Of a stretch of 64,000 nt of DNA, positions 35,316 to 43,616 are shown piece by piece (positions within the stretch are counted from its first letter, which is position 1; each line of letters begins with the position of its first letter). Below the pieces are notes generated by a model. That model was not told the DNA's origin, did not search any database, and saw nothing but the letters and a program-made list of their open reading frames with translations. Position numbers and translations under genes: made by a program. The stretch comes from Streptomyces sp. BA2 (GTDB lineage: Bacteria; Actinomycetota; Actinomycetes; Streptomycetales; Streptomycetaceae), in NCBI RefSeq assembly GCF_009769735.1, contig NZ_WSRO01000002.1, positions 3,980,001 to 4,044,000 of the forward strand, in the 5' to 3' direction.

Positions 35316-36895
35316 GGATCTCTGACGACCCGTTCGAGGAAGAGAAGGGCGTCACACGGCAGACGGAGGACGTAAAGGCACTGGCGAAGCAGCTCGGGTG
35401 GACGGTCAGCAAGATCTACCCGGAGAACGACACAAGCGCCTACCGGAAGAAGCGCATCCAGCTCCCGAACGGTCGAAGCGTCTGGCGAGTGATCCGCCCG
35501 GAGTTCCTTCAGATGCTCCAGGACTACGAAGACGGTGTGATCGACGGGATCATCGTTTACGACCTTGATCGATTAGCCCGCCAGCCTCGCGACCTAGAAG
35601 ACTTGATCGATTTGGTCGATCACTTCAAGCGGCCCGTTGTCGGAGTGACGGGCGCGTTGGACCTCATGACCGAGAACGGCAAGGCCATGGCTCGGGTATT
35701 GGTAGCGATGGCCAACAAGAGCAGTGCCGACACCGCACGACGCGTGGCACGTGAGCGGCGACAACGGGCCCACGAGGGACGAGGATTACCGCCCAACCGC
35801 CCCTTCGGATGGCAAGAGGACCGCGTCACCCTGAACCTTCAGGAAGCGACAGCCCTACGAACGGCCATCCTCGCGTTCATCAGCGGGGAGACTTGGGCAA
35901 GCGTGGCGCGGATCATCATCGATTCGGGCATCTCCCCAGCCGGGGGCAAGGGCTGGCACCTCAAGTCGATCAAGCGCATGATGACCGCCCCGAGGGTCGC
36001 GGGAATCGCTTCCTACAGGGGCAATCTTCGTCTGTCCTTCGCACCTGACGACGAAGCGGATGAAGATCCGGAGGGCGCCCCCGCGGCTGCCGAAGACGAC
36101 CAGGACGCGCCGCCCTCACCCAAGGATCTGGCCCTGCGTGACGCAGAGGGTTCCTACATTCAGGGGCAATGGGAAGCCATAGTCACGATCGACGAATGGG
36201 AATCCCTCATTGCCGAAATGGAGCGCCGCCACGAAGGCTTGGAATTCACAAGCCAGGGCACGCGCAAGTATCTTCTCTCCGGACTTCTTCGGTGCGCACG
36301 TCCCGGCACGGACGGAACTCTATGCAATAGGCGAATGGTCGGAATCGCCTTGAAGGCATCGAAGCGGAACAGGGCCCGGACCGTCTATAAGTGCTCCAGC
36401 CCGGCCAACGGCGGATGCGGCAACTCGCAGCGGGACATGGCCAAGTTGGATCGGTTGATAGAGGATCTGTTCTTTCAGCACCTGGAAGAGAACCAACCGC
36501 CGGAGAGTGAGCAGCTACCCGAACCCGAGCGTGAGAGCCCCGAGGTAGCCAAGCTGAAAGACGTGCAGAATCGACTAGCGATGATGCGCGCAGGTATGCG
36601 GGATGGAACCACCAGCCCTGAGTCTTTCTTCGCCGTCGTCCCAGCGCTTGAGGCTCAGGAGAAGAAGCTTCTTGCCAGTGTGGGTATGGCCCGCAGGGCA
36701 CAGGCCGACCGCGCACAGCGATCCAAGGCCCCGGATCAGGTTCGGGCCGAGTGGCACGACGCCACAGTCCAGGGGAAGCGCGCGTTGCTCGGTCAATACC
36801 TGCAAGCAATCGTCGTCCACCCGTCACAGACACGAGGGCGCGCCGCTTTCGATCACGCCACCATCGTGCCTGTGTGGAAGCCGATGCCGTATTAG
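35267..36895 (+). CDS. Large serine recombinase (site-specific integrase)
   Basis: 542 residues. The resolvase-type catalytic domain has the nucleophile Ser19 in GGYVRISDDP and VYDLDRLARQPRDLEDLID. A recombinase domain follows (NRPFGWQ near 178), then a zinc ribbon with paired Cys (LLRCARPG, GTLCNRR, YKCSSPANGGCGN) and a helical, probably coiled-coil, C-terminus. It catalyses attP x attB integration. Two TTA leucine codons (35573 and 35786) make translation likely to depend on the bldA tRNA. G+C content is visibly lower than in the flanking genes. No directionality factor is obvious. Confidence 0.93.
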   Translation: MAVQRSRKPRRAGGYVRISDDPFEEEKGVTRQTEDVKALAKQLGWTVSKIYPENDTSAYRKKRIQLPNGRSVWRVIRPEFLQMLQDYEDGVIDGIIVYDLDRLARQPRDLEDLIDLVDHFKRPVVGVTGALDLMTENGKAMARVLVAMANKSSADTARRVARERRQRAHEGRGLPPNRPFGWQEDRVTLNLQEATALRTAILAFISGETWASVARIIIDSGISPAGGKGWHLKSIKRMMTAPRVAGIASYRGNLRLSFAPDDEADEDPEGAPAAAEDDQDAPPSPKDLALRDAEGSYIQGQWEAIVTIDEWESLIAEMERRHEGLEFTSQGTRKYLLSGLLRCARPGTDGTLCNRRMVGIALKASKRNRARTVYKCSSPANGGCGNSQRDMAKLDRLIEDLFFQHLEENQPPESEQLPEPERESPEVAKLKDVQNRLAMMRAGMRDGTTSPESFFAVVPALEAQEKKLLASVGMARRAQADRAQRSKAPDQVRAEWHDATVQGKRALLGQYLQAIVVHPSQTRGRAAFDHATIVPVWKPMPY

Positions 36896-36904
36896 ACCGA
36901 AAGC

Positions 36905-36950
36905 AGACGTGAGCCCCGATGGCCTTTGAAGGTCATCGGGGCTCGCGTCT
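36905..36950. terminator. Bidirectional terminator after the integrase
   Basis: A 17-bp stem with one G-T pair (36905-36921 with 36934-36950), extended by 3 pairs toward the loop. It separates the integrase from the convergent 53-residue gene, whose stop lies in the stem. Confidence 0.85.
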
Positions 36951-37110
36951 ATTCAGAGGCTGCTCTATCTCGACTCCGCAATATGGCTTGGGTCTTTCTC
37001 CACTGCTCGGGTGTGATCTTCGGAGCCCGACCCACATGCAGAGCCAACCACTGCTCACGGGTCAGACGCGGGGCACGAGACGGACGACGACGGGCAGGAC
37101 GCGCAGCCAC
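36949..37110 (-). CDS. Small basic conserved-looking protein of the element (53 aa)
   Basis: The GTG at 37110 follows GAGGAGAG at a good distance. The product is very basic at the N-terminus (ARPARRRPSRAPR), then shows two similar LTREQW / ITPEQW segments: RLTREQWLALHVGRAP and KITPEQWRKTQAILRSRD. Similar short proteins occur, as far as I remember, beside integrases of Streptomyces elements. The repeated EQW helices and charge suggest DNA or protein binding; an excision-factor role is possible but unproven. It converges on the integrase across a shared terminator. Confidence 0.7.
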   Translation of the reverse strand: MAARPARRRPSRAPRLTREQWLALHVGRAPKITPEQWRKTQAILRSRDRAASE

Positions 37111-37453
37111 GGGATCTCTCCTCTTCCGGACAGACGATCAGGAAGGCGTCTCTTCTGTGGCCGAACCCGACGCGCCAAGCCGGGGCAGCGAACGTCTCGT
37201 CTGAATCTGAGGGAGGAAGGAGGGAGAGTGTGAGAGATCGAAGATTGTGTTGGTGGGATGGCCAGCAGCTCGTGCAACCACTATCCCGACCAACGCCTCT
37301 TAAGGTCCACTGAGTTCCCGAGCGCGGCACCCATGGGAGGTCTGCTCTAGCGCCTCATGCGGACCAGAGCGGCACCAGGCCACAACGCGGCACCCGGTCA
37401 GTGTCCATGCGTGCCCTTGCAGCGAGCAGAAGAAGATCGAGTCTGCCGCCAAG

Positions 37454-37657
37454 CCGGATCGGCGTAACTTCGCTTTACTTGCTCAAGGGCGCGCCTGCGG
37501 CGCGCCGGGCGGCTTCGGCCGCACCGGCCGGGCGTGCGGCCTTCGGCCGGTCCCGTCCGCACGGCCACCACCCGGCGATCACAGGCAACCCCGAGCGCAC
37601 GCTGGTCACTCCGACCGGATCGGCGTAACTCTTCTTCTCTGTCCTTCAAGGGCGCGC
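37454..37657. repeat. Direct repeat pair flanking G+C-rich hairpins
   Basis: Each copy begins CCGGATCGGCGTAACT and ends TCAAGGGCGCGC (37454-37494 and 37615-37657). Between them lie GGCGCGCC-TGC-GGCGCGCC (37488-37506) and GGCCGCAC with its complement. Confidence 0.75.
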
Positions 37658-37721
37658 ACGGAACCTGACCGATACACCAGATGTGGCGGGGGCCGACGGC
37701 CTTCGAGGCTTTAGGCAGCCA

Positions 37722-37832
37722 CCATGGGGCGAGCCTCGGAGAACAGGGGGCCCATCGGGCTCATGCGGGCAGCTCCAAGAGACTGCCCGATCCGCTGGCG
37801 AGCGTAAGGCCCCCTGTTCACTCGCCCCATGG
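37722..37832. repeat. 111-bp nested inverted repeat
   Basis: Outer arms CCATGGGGCGAG (37722-37733 and 37821-37832) and inner arms GAACAGGGGGCC (37741-37752 and 37808-37819) pair perfectly, with a 7/1-nt bulge between. A small CGGGCAG hairpin sits in the loop. Confidence 0.8.
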
Positions 37833-38092
37833 CAGCTCCCGCCCAAAGCCCCTGCGGCCGGCGGCGCGATCACCGCGCACCATTACCCCAGCTCAGGCCC
37901 ACACTCCAACAGCACAGAAGAGGCCAGATGGGCACCGGGCAGGACACGACCCCGGCTCTCCCCACTCGACAAGAAGAACCGGGGCCGCAGCGGCAGGCCG
38001 GGGGAACTAGCGCCTACCGCCCTCCCCTTCCAGGCCGGGGGAGTCGAACGAGCGGGACTGGCGGAGTGAAGCCACGCCAGCCCCGCCCTGCT

Positions 38093-38359
38093 CTACGTCG
38101 GCGAACCTGCCTCATCCACCGCAGGATCAGTGATCGCGGCGCTGAAGAACTGAAACGCCGTCAGCTCGAATCCGGCATGGCGCGTCATGCCCGCGTGCCG
38201 GAGACACCACAACTGCGCCTCATCCGGCTCAGCCGTATCTACCGAGTGCTCACCACAGGCGAGACACTTGCCGACATGACGCACGCCCATCGCGGGCATA
38301 GCCGCCAGCGTCCATCCGAGCGACGCAAAACGACCCCGCTTAACGCCGTCCCCGCTCAT
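38093..38359 (-). CDS. Small hypothetical protein with paired Cys (DUF7848-like)
   Basis: 88 residues. The centre reads GKCLACGEHSVDTAEPDEAQLWCLRHAGMTRHAGFELT, a CxxC followed by C-x-x-H and H, which could bind zinc. This resembles small Streptomyces proteins of the DUF7848 type found near XRE regulators and mobile elements. The ATG overlaps the upstream stop as ATGA, so it is co-translated with the 113-residue protein. The function is unknown. Confidence 0.7.
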   Translation of the reverse strand: MSGDGVKRGRFASLGWTLAAMPAMGVRHVGKCLACGEHSVDTAEPDEAQLWCLRHAGMTRHAGFELTAFQFFSAAITDPAVDEAGSPT

Positions 38360-38697
38360 CCGATCGTCCCCGCCGAGGACTGCGGCTCGTCGTCCTCCCC
38401 GTCGTCCACATCGGGAGGATCGAATGTGGACAAGCGATCTCCTCGGCTCTCCGCGATCCGGTGGACCTCCCGAAGCGATTCGGTCAATCGTGCGGCCATG
38501 AAGCGGAGTTCCTCAGGCGTGGTCCTGCGGTCAGCGAGCGTGTCTGCCGCATGCCCGAGCAGATCACCCGCCATGCCCAGTTGGACACTCTCGATGTTGT
38601 CGGCCATCCGCGCCATGAAGCCCGTGCCCGGACCCACGAGAATGCAAGGTTTCCCCTCCAGCGTCGACCACGGCAGCACCCGCGTCTGATTCATCAT
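38356..38697 (-). CDS. Hypothetical protein of the integrative element
   Basis: 113 residues with an Arg/Glu-rich helical centre (ADTLADRRTTPEELRFMAARLTESLREVHRIAESRGDRL) and an acidic tail (PPDVDDGEDDEP). No known domain is recognised. Two adjacent ATGs (38697 and 38694) could start it. It is divergent from the XRE/TPR gene across about 155 bp and first in a two-gene operon. Such pairs often accompany XRE regulators in Streptomyces. Confidence 0.65.
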   Translation of the reverse strand: MMNQTRVLPWSTLEGKPCILVGPGTGFMARMADNIESVQLGMAGDLLGHAADTLADRRTTPEELRFMAARLTESLREVHRIAESRGDRLSTFDPPDVDDGEDDEPQSSAGTIG

Positions 38698-38853
38698 GTC
38701 GACCTGCTCTCTCAGGTTGACCGCACCCCCGGCCGTTCACGCGGTCGTGGGGATCTTCGTTCACCCCATCGAAGCGTTCTTGGCTGTCCTTCGAGAGGAG
38801 CCAGACAGGGGGCCAGGGAGGGGCCACACTGAGGAGCGGAAGGGGGCCAGCAG

Positions 38854-40098
38854 GTGAGCGAAACCCGCCGACAGCAGTTCGGTGCCTATCTGGCACGGCT
38901 GCGTCGTGATGCCCACAAGAGTCAGCGGCAACTCGCCGCGGAGCTATGCGCGCTGTCCGGCGTCCAGTCCGTGACACGGAACGAGGTCTCACGCTGGGAG
39001 CGAGGAGAACGCCTTCCGGAATCGTGGCTCCCCTTCATCGCCGGAGCTCTGAGAGTCCCACCGAGCGACCTGGAGCGGGCCGCCGCCTACACACGTGGGG
39101 ACGTCGAGGGGCCCCCTTTGGGCCCTGCCGCCACCCTCGCCGAGCTACTGCCGCCCGGGGACCCTTTCGCTCCACTCTCGGCATGCACGGGCCGCCGCAT
39201 CGGTGGCGACGAGGTAACAGCCCTTGCTGCGCGGGTCCACGGCCTACGGCTCGCCGATGATGTCCTGGCCGGGGGCGACCTGATGGGCGCTGCCTTCCGT
39301 GAACTCAACTCGGCGTTGCGGCTGTACCGAGAGAGCACACACACCGAGGAGACCGGCCGTGCCCTGCTCGCACAGGTCGGCGAACTGGCCCAGATCGCTG
39401 GCTGGATCGCGAGCGACGCCGGGCAGCACGGCCAAGCGGAACGGGCCTATCGCATAGGGATCACAGCGGCGCGGCAGGCCGATGACACGACTCTGGTCGG
39501 CAACCTCGCGGGAAGTCTCGCCTACCAGTTCAGCAACACCGGACACGAGCGCTCGGGCATCGACCTCGCCCGCGCGGCACTGGACGAGGCCGGACCGGAT
39601 GCGCCGCCCAAGACGCGCGCCCTCTTCCTTGACCGCCTGGCATGGGCTCACACGCGGGCAGGCGAGGCCCAGCCTGCCGTGCGCGCGCTTGGTGAGGCGC
39701 ACGACGCTCTGTCCGAGGCGACCGACGAGGCGGCACCGCAGTGGGCGTACTGGGTGAGCCGTGAAGAGCTGGAGGTGATGGACGCCCGAGTCTTCACTGA
39801 GTTGCACCGCCCGCTACGAGCCGTCCCGCTCCTGACAGACGTTCTCGGCCGGTATGACGTCACGCACGCTCGCGAAGTCGCCCTGTACCGGTCATGGCTC
39901 TCCATCGCTCTGGCCGACGCCAACGAACCCGAGCAGGCCGCACAGGAAGCCCGACGCGTTGTGTCGCTGTCCTCCAAGGTGGCCAGTGAGCGCACCGCCG
40001 AGCGCTCTCGCATCGTTCTCCGACGCCTACAGGACTTCCAGCAAGTGCCGGAGGTCCGCGACCTGCTCCACGATCACGGGCACCTGCTTAGCGCCTAG
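38854..40098 (+). CDS. XRE-family regulator with C-terminal TPR-like repeats
   Basis: 414 residues. The N-terminal helix-turn-helix (about 7-65) reads LARLRRDAHKSQRQLAAELCALSG and VTRNEVSRWERGERLPE. The remainder is all alpha, with repeated pairs of helices such as ALLAQVGELAQIAGWIASDAGQHGQAERAYRIGITAARQADD and later AVRALGEAHDALSEATDE, typical of TPR sensors bound by peptides or proteins. The GTG at 38854 is preceded by a purine-rich stretch. It is divergent from the two small element genes, which it may control. It ends about 65 bp before attR. Confidence 0.85.
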   Translation: MSETRRQQFGAYLARLRRDAHKSQRQLAAELCALSGVQSVTRNEVSRWERGERLPESWLPFIAGALRVPPSDLERAAAYTRGDVEGPPLGPAATLAELLPPGDPFAPLSACTGRRIGGDEVTALAARVHGLRLADDVLAGGDLMGAAFRELNSALRLYRESTHTEETGRALLAQVGELAQIAGWIASDAGQHGQAERAYRIGITAARQADDTTLVGNLAGSLAYQFSNTGHERSGIDLARAALDEAGPDAPPKTRALFLDRLAWAHTRAGEAQPAVRALGEAHDALSEATDEAAPQWAYWVSREELEVMDARVFTELHRPLRAVPLLTDVLGRYDVTHAREVALYRSWLSIALADANEPEQAAQEARRVVSLSSKVASERTAERSRIVLRRLQDFQQVPEVRDLLHDHGHLLSA

Positions 40099-40163
40099 GG
40101 CACGCCATCTCGGTTCGTGCAGGTCAATGGCATGCTAGAAAACGCACTTTCGCAGGCATCTAG

Positions 40164-40171
40164 CAACCTGG
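40164..40171. other. attR core of the integrative element
   Basis: CAACCTGG, the second copy of the core. To its right the permease coding frame resumes with GTCGACTACTAC. Confidence 0.85.
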
Positions 40172-40497
40172 TCGACTACTACCTGATCTCCAAGGAGCGC
40201 TACGACATACCGGCGCTCTCCGACCCCCACGGCCGCTACGGAGCCTGGCGCTGGGACGCGCTGGGGGTCTACGGAGTGGGGCTGCTCGCCCAGCTGCCCT
40301 TCCTGGTGACGCACTTCTACACCGGCCCCCTGGTGGAGCCGCTCGGCGGCGCGGACATCTCGTGGATCGTGGGCCTGGTCGTCCCGGCGGCCCTGTACTG
40401 GCTGCTCGCCCGGCGCGACACGTCGCACATCCCCGCGGCCCACATCCCCGCGGAAAGGGGGGATAGCCCCACTGCCAGGCCGACGACGGCTGCGTAA
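40172..40497 (+). pseudogene. NCS1-family permease, 3' part
   Basis: Encodes VDYYLISKERYDIPALSDPHGRYGAWRWDALGVYGVG and two more membrane helices, the usual C-terminus of cytosine/allantoin-type permeases. Together with codons 1-367 at 34140 it makes a 475-residue protein, normal for the family. An ATG at 40132 in the element could start a short fusion, but a 120-residue C-terminal piece is unlikely to function. Confidence 0.9.
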
Positions 40498-40507
40498 CGT
40501 AAAAACC

Positions 40508-40930
40508 ATGGACACCCGTGACGCCGAACTCAAGAAAGAACTCGACGCCACTCTGCATGCCCGCAGAGAGCTGGGCGAAGAGTACGAGTCCGCGCTGGTC
40601 GACTCCTTCCTCGGGAAGGTCGAGCAGCGCCTGGACGGCACCATCGACCGGAGGATGCGCCGGCACATGGCCGAGCAGCAGATGGTCGTGGCCCGTGGCT
40701 CCCGCTCGCCGAGCAATCCCGTGGACTCCTGGGGCGAACGCTTCGGCTTCGGCATCGTCTCGCTGATCCTCGCGATCCCGCTCTCGGCGATCGGCGTGGT
40801 GAACGCGGACCTGCCTGGCCTGTTCGTCACCTGGGGCGGCATCGTCGGCGTGAACGCGGTGCATTCGATGCGGGGCATGAACTTCGGACGCGGCAAGGAC
40901 CGCGGCCGGAAGTCGGAGTGGGACGACTGA
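40508..40930 (+). CDS. Small membrane protein of unknown function
   Basis: 140 residues: a charged helical N-half ([38 protein letters not shown]), then two membrane helices ([20 protein letters not shown] and [20 protein letters not shown]) and a basic tail. This layout of coiled N-terminus and paired helices is common among Streptomyces integral membrane proteins of unknown role. The ATG at 40508 lies only 10 bp after the permease end, so it was probably co-transcribed with the intact permease gene and may have lost its promoter by the insertion. Confidence 0.75.
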   Translation: MDTRDAELKKELDATLHARRELGEEYESALVDSFLGKVEQRLDGTIDRRMRRHMAEQQMVVARGSRSPSNPVDSWGERFGFGIVSLILAIPLSAIGVVNADLPGLFVTWGGIVGVNAVHSMRGMNFGRGKDRGRKSEWDD

Positions 40931-41006
40931 GGCCGCGCCCGTCGCGGGATTCCGCTGTCAGCAGGACCGGTGGCGCGCGGCCCCGCCCGGGGCGGACCGT
41001 TCCTCC

Positions 41007-41792
41007 ATGACCACTTCTGTCGCACACCTCAGTGACCTGCACCTCACCACCGGCCCGCTGGCCGCCGAGCCCGCAGCCGGCCTGCGCCGTGCGCTCGCCC
41101 GCGTCCTGGCGATCGAACCCCGGCCCACCTGCGTCGTGATCACAGGCGACCTGACGGAACACGGCCGCCCCGACGAGTACGAGCAGCTGCGCGAACTCAT
41201 CGCGGGCTTCCCGCTGCCCCTGCACCTGACGACCGGAAACCACGACGATCCGGCGGCACTGGTCAAGGCGTTCGGCGGCGAGCCGCAGCTCGGCGGCACG
41301 CACTCCACGCAGTACGCCGTCGAGTACGCCGACCTGACGCTGATCGCCCTGGACACGAACGTGCCGGGCGCCGGACACGGCCACCTCGGCGAGGCCCAAC
41401 TCGCCTGGCTGGACGAGACGTTGGCGGCCCGTCCCGAGATTCCCGCCCTGGTCTGCCTGCACCACCCCCCGGCGGACATCGGCATGCCGTTCCTCGACGG
41501 CATACGCCTCGACGACGGCGACGCCCTCGCCGAGGTCCTGGCCCGCCACCCCCACGTGGCCCGGGTCCTCGCGGGCCACGTCCACCGCCCGACCACGGGC
41601 GCCTACGCGGGCACCACCCTGTCGACCGCCCCGTCGACGTGGCTCCAGAGCTCCCTCGCCCTGAGCCCGGACCGCCCCATGGGCTACGCACCCGAGCCGA
41701 CGGCCTTCCAACTCCACCTGCGGACAGCCACGGGCTGGGTCACGCACACGGCACAGGTGAGCCATGCGGCGGCGCAGATCCAGGGGTACTGA
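41007..41792 (+). CDS. Calcineurin-like metallophosphoesterase (CpdA-type)
   Basis: 261 residues with the full two-metal signature: [32 protein letters not shown] and LAGHVHRP. Class III cyclic-nucleotide phosphodiesterases such as CpdA share this layout, so it may hydrolyse cAMP or other phosphodiesters. No signal peptide is seen. It is a single gene with a large nested hairpin after it. Confidence 0.88.
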   Translation: MTTSVAHLSDLHLTTGPLAAEPAAGLRRALARVLAIEPRPTCVVITGDLTEHGRPDEYEQLRELIAGFPLPLHLTTGNHDDPAALVKAFGGEPQLGGTHSTQYAVEYADLTLIALDTNVPGAGHGHLGEAQLAWLDETLAARPEIPALVCLHHPPADIGMPFLDGIRLDDGDALAEVLARHPHVARVLAGHVHRPTTGAYAGTTLSTAPSTWLQSSLALSPDRPMGYAPEPTAFQLHLRTATGWVTHTAQVSHAAAQIQGY

Positions 41793-41832
41793 TCCACTGA
41801 TCCAGGGCGCCGAACCGTATACGAAGTACATG

Positions 41833-41889
41833 CGCGGGGACCGCCGCACCCCCGGTTTCCCAGGGGGCGGGACGACGGCGGTCCCCGCG
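41833..41889 (+). terminator. Nested hairpin after the phosphoesterase
   Basis: Perfect 14-bp outer stem (41833-41846 with 41876-41889) around an inner CCCCC/GGGGG pairing. It lies about 40 bp past the stop. Confidence 0.65.
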
Positions 41890-42075
41890 AGGGACTGCGG
41901 CCGGGTCAGGACCGGGCCGCGTCCAGGCGTTCAGAGGTCCGGGAGCCGCTCCGGAGTTCCTGTACGCCGACAACCACCAATGTGCCGGAGCCGTGTTAAG
42001 CGGGTGCTGCGCGAACGTGTCGCGCTCGTACCACTTCCGCGAAGTTCGCCCCATGGCCGACGGCACATCACGCGG

Positions 42076-43467
42076 CTACTGTCCCTGCTGCTCCGCCAGG
42101 AAGGCCAGCAGGTCCTGACGGCTCACCACACCGGTCGGCTTGCCCTCGACCAGGACGATCGCCGCGTCGGCCCCGCCGAGCACCGACATCAGGTCGGCGA
42201 CCGGCTCGCCGGAGCCGACCTGCGGCAGCGGGTCCGACATGTGCTTCTCCAGCGGGTCCGAGAGCGAGGCGCGCTGCGTGAACAGGGCGTCCAGGAGCTC
42301 GCGTTCGACGACGGAGCCGATGACCTCGGCGGCCATCACGTCCGGGTGGCCCGCGCCCGGCTTGACGATGGGCATCTGCGAGACGCCGTACTCACGCAGT
42401 ACGTCGATGGCCTCGCCGACCGTCTCCTCCGGGTGCATGTGGACGAGCGAGGGCAGTCGGCCACCCTCCTTGCGGCTCAGTACGTCACCGACGCGAGGCG
42501 CGTCGCCGGCCTGCTCCAGGAATCCGTAGTCGTTCATCCATTCATCGCTGAAGATCTTGCTCATGTAGCCGCGGCCGGAGTCGGGCAGCAGCACGACCAC
42601 GACGTCGTCGGGCCCGAGGCGCTCGGCGACCCGCAGCGCGGCGACGACGGCCATGCCGCAGGACCCACCGACGAGCAGCCCCTCCTCCTTGGCGAGCCGC
42701 CGCGTCATCTGGAAGGAGTCCTTGTCGGACACCGCGATGATCTCGTCGGTCACGTTCCTGTCGTACGCCGTCGGCCAGAAGTCCTCACCGACGCCCTCGA
42801 CGAGGTAGGGCCGCCCGGAGCCCCCGGAGTACACGGACCCCTCGGGGTCGGCACCGACGACGGTGACGCCGCCCTTGGAGATCTCCTTCAGATATCCGCC
42901 CGTCCCGGAGATGGTGCCGCCGGTCCCGATACCGGCCACGAAATGGGTGATCTTCCCTTCCGTCTGCTCCCACAGCTCGGGGCCGGTGGAGTGGTAGTGG
43001 GAAAGGGGGTTGTTCGGGTTGCTGTACTGGTCGGGCTTCCAGGCGCCGGGGGTCTCGCGCACGAGGCGGTCGGAGACGTTGTAGTACGAGTCCGGGTGCC
43101 CGGGGTCGACGGCCGTGGGGCAGACGACCACGTCGGCGCCGTACGCCCGCAGGACGTTGATCTTGTCGAGCGACACCTTGTCCGGGCAGACGAAGATGCA
43201 CTTGTAGCCCTTCTGCTGGGCCACGATGGCGAGCCCGACCCCGGTGTTGCCGGAGGTCGGCTCGACGATGGTGCCGCCGGGCTTGAGCTCCCCGCTCTGC
43301 TCGGCCGCCTCGATCATGCGCAGCGCGATGCGGTCCTTCACGGAACCGCCGGGGTTGAAGTACTCGACCTTGGCCAGGACGGTCGCCTGAATGCCCGTGG
43401 TCACGTTGTTGAGCCTCACCAGCGGGGTGTTGCCGACGAGGCTGATCATCGAGTCGTGGAATTGCAC
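42076..43467 (-). CDS. cbs: Cystathionine beta-synthase
   Basis: 463 residues. The PLP domain (about 1-315) has NPGGSVKDRIALRMIE with the PLP lysine, EPTSGNTGVGLA and GIGTGGTISGTGGYLKE. The C-terminal part (about 335-463) holds two CBS motifs, ending AIVLVEGKPTGVVSRQDLLAFL. This is the layout of cystathionine beta-synthase: serine plus homocysteine to cystathionine, with possible regulation by S-adenosylmethionine or adenylates at the CBS pair. No heme-binding N-terminal extension is present. It is divergent from the SGNH hydrolase gene. Confidence 0.93.
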   Translation of the reverse strand: MQFHDSMISLVGNTPLVRLNNVTTGIQATVLAKVEYFNPGGSVKDRIALRMIEAAEQSGELKPGGTIVEPTSGNTGVGLAIVAQQKGYKCIFVCPDKVSLDKINVLRAYGADVVVCPTAVDPGHPDSYYNVSDRLVRETPGAWKPDQYSNPNNPLSHYHSTGPELWEQTEGKITHFVAGIGTGGTISGTGGYLKEISKGGVTVVGADPEGSVYSGGSGRPYLVEGVGEDFWPTAYDRNVTDEIIAVSDKDSFQMTRRLAKEEGLLVGGSCGMAVVAALRVAERLGPDDVVVVLLPDSGRGYMSKIFSDEWMNDYGFLEQAGDAPRVGDVLSRKEGGRLPSLVHMHPEETVGEAIDVLREYGVSQMPIVKPGAGHPDVMAAEVIGSVVERELLDALFTQRASLSDPLEKHMSDPLPQVGSGEPVADLMSVLGGADAAIVLVEGKPTGVVSRQDLLAFLAEQQGQ

Positions 43468-43616
43468 CGTTGTCTCCGGGCTGCGATGTAGTGCGACGAA
43501 TGGGTGCCGTCAGCGTAAGGCTCCCGTTCAGTCGTTCACCTCCTCGCGCGATTGGCCGACCGTCCTTACGGGGCAATGAGTTGATGTAGGGCGGTACGAG
43601 GAGGTGGCTGCAGGGC

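Larger units (their letters stand above)
37111..38092. other. Structured non-coding region of the element
   Basis: About 1 kb without a gene that I can defend; open frames here lack ribosome sites and codon bias. It contains a 41-43-bp direct repeat (37454 and 37615), G+C-rich hairpins between them, and a 111-bp nested inverted repeat (37722-37832). A transfer origin, replication site or structured RNA is possible. Confidence 0.6.
35242..40171. mobile_element. 4.93-kb integrative element with serine integrase, inserted in an NCS1 permease gene
   Basis: Bounded by direct 8-bp cores at 35234 and 40164. Removing one core plus the interval joins codon 367 of the permease to its C-terminal frame exactly. 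Contents: integrase, a 53-residue protein, about 1 kb of structured DNA, two overlapping small genes and an XRE/TPR regulator. No replication, FtsK-type transfer or phage structural gene is present, so it is either a satellite mobilised by another element or a reduced relic. Confidence 0.9.

Noticed and set aside
37829..38689. A 286-codon plus-strand frame in the integrative element
   Set aside because: It opposes two overlapping small genes that have an ATGA junction and a Cys motif; no ribosome site or recognisable domain.
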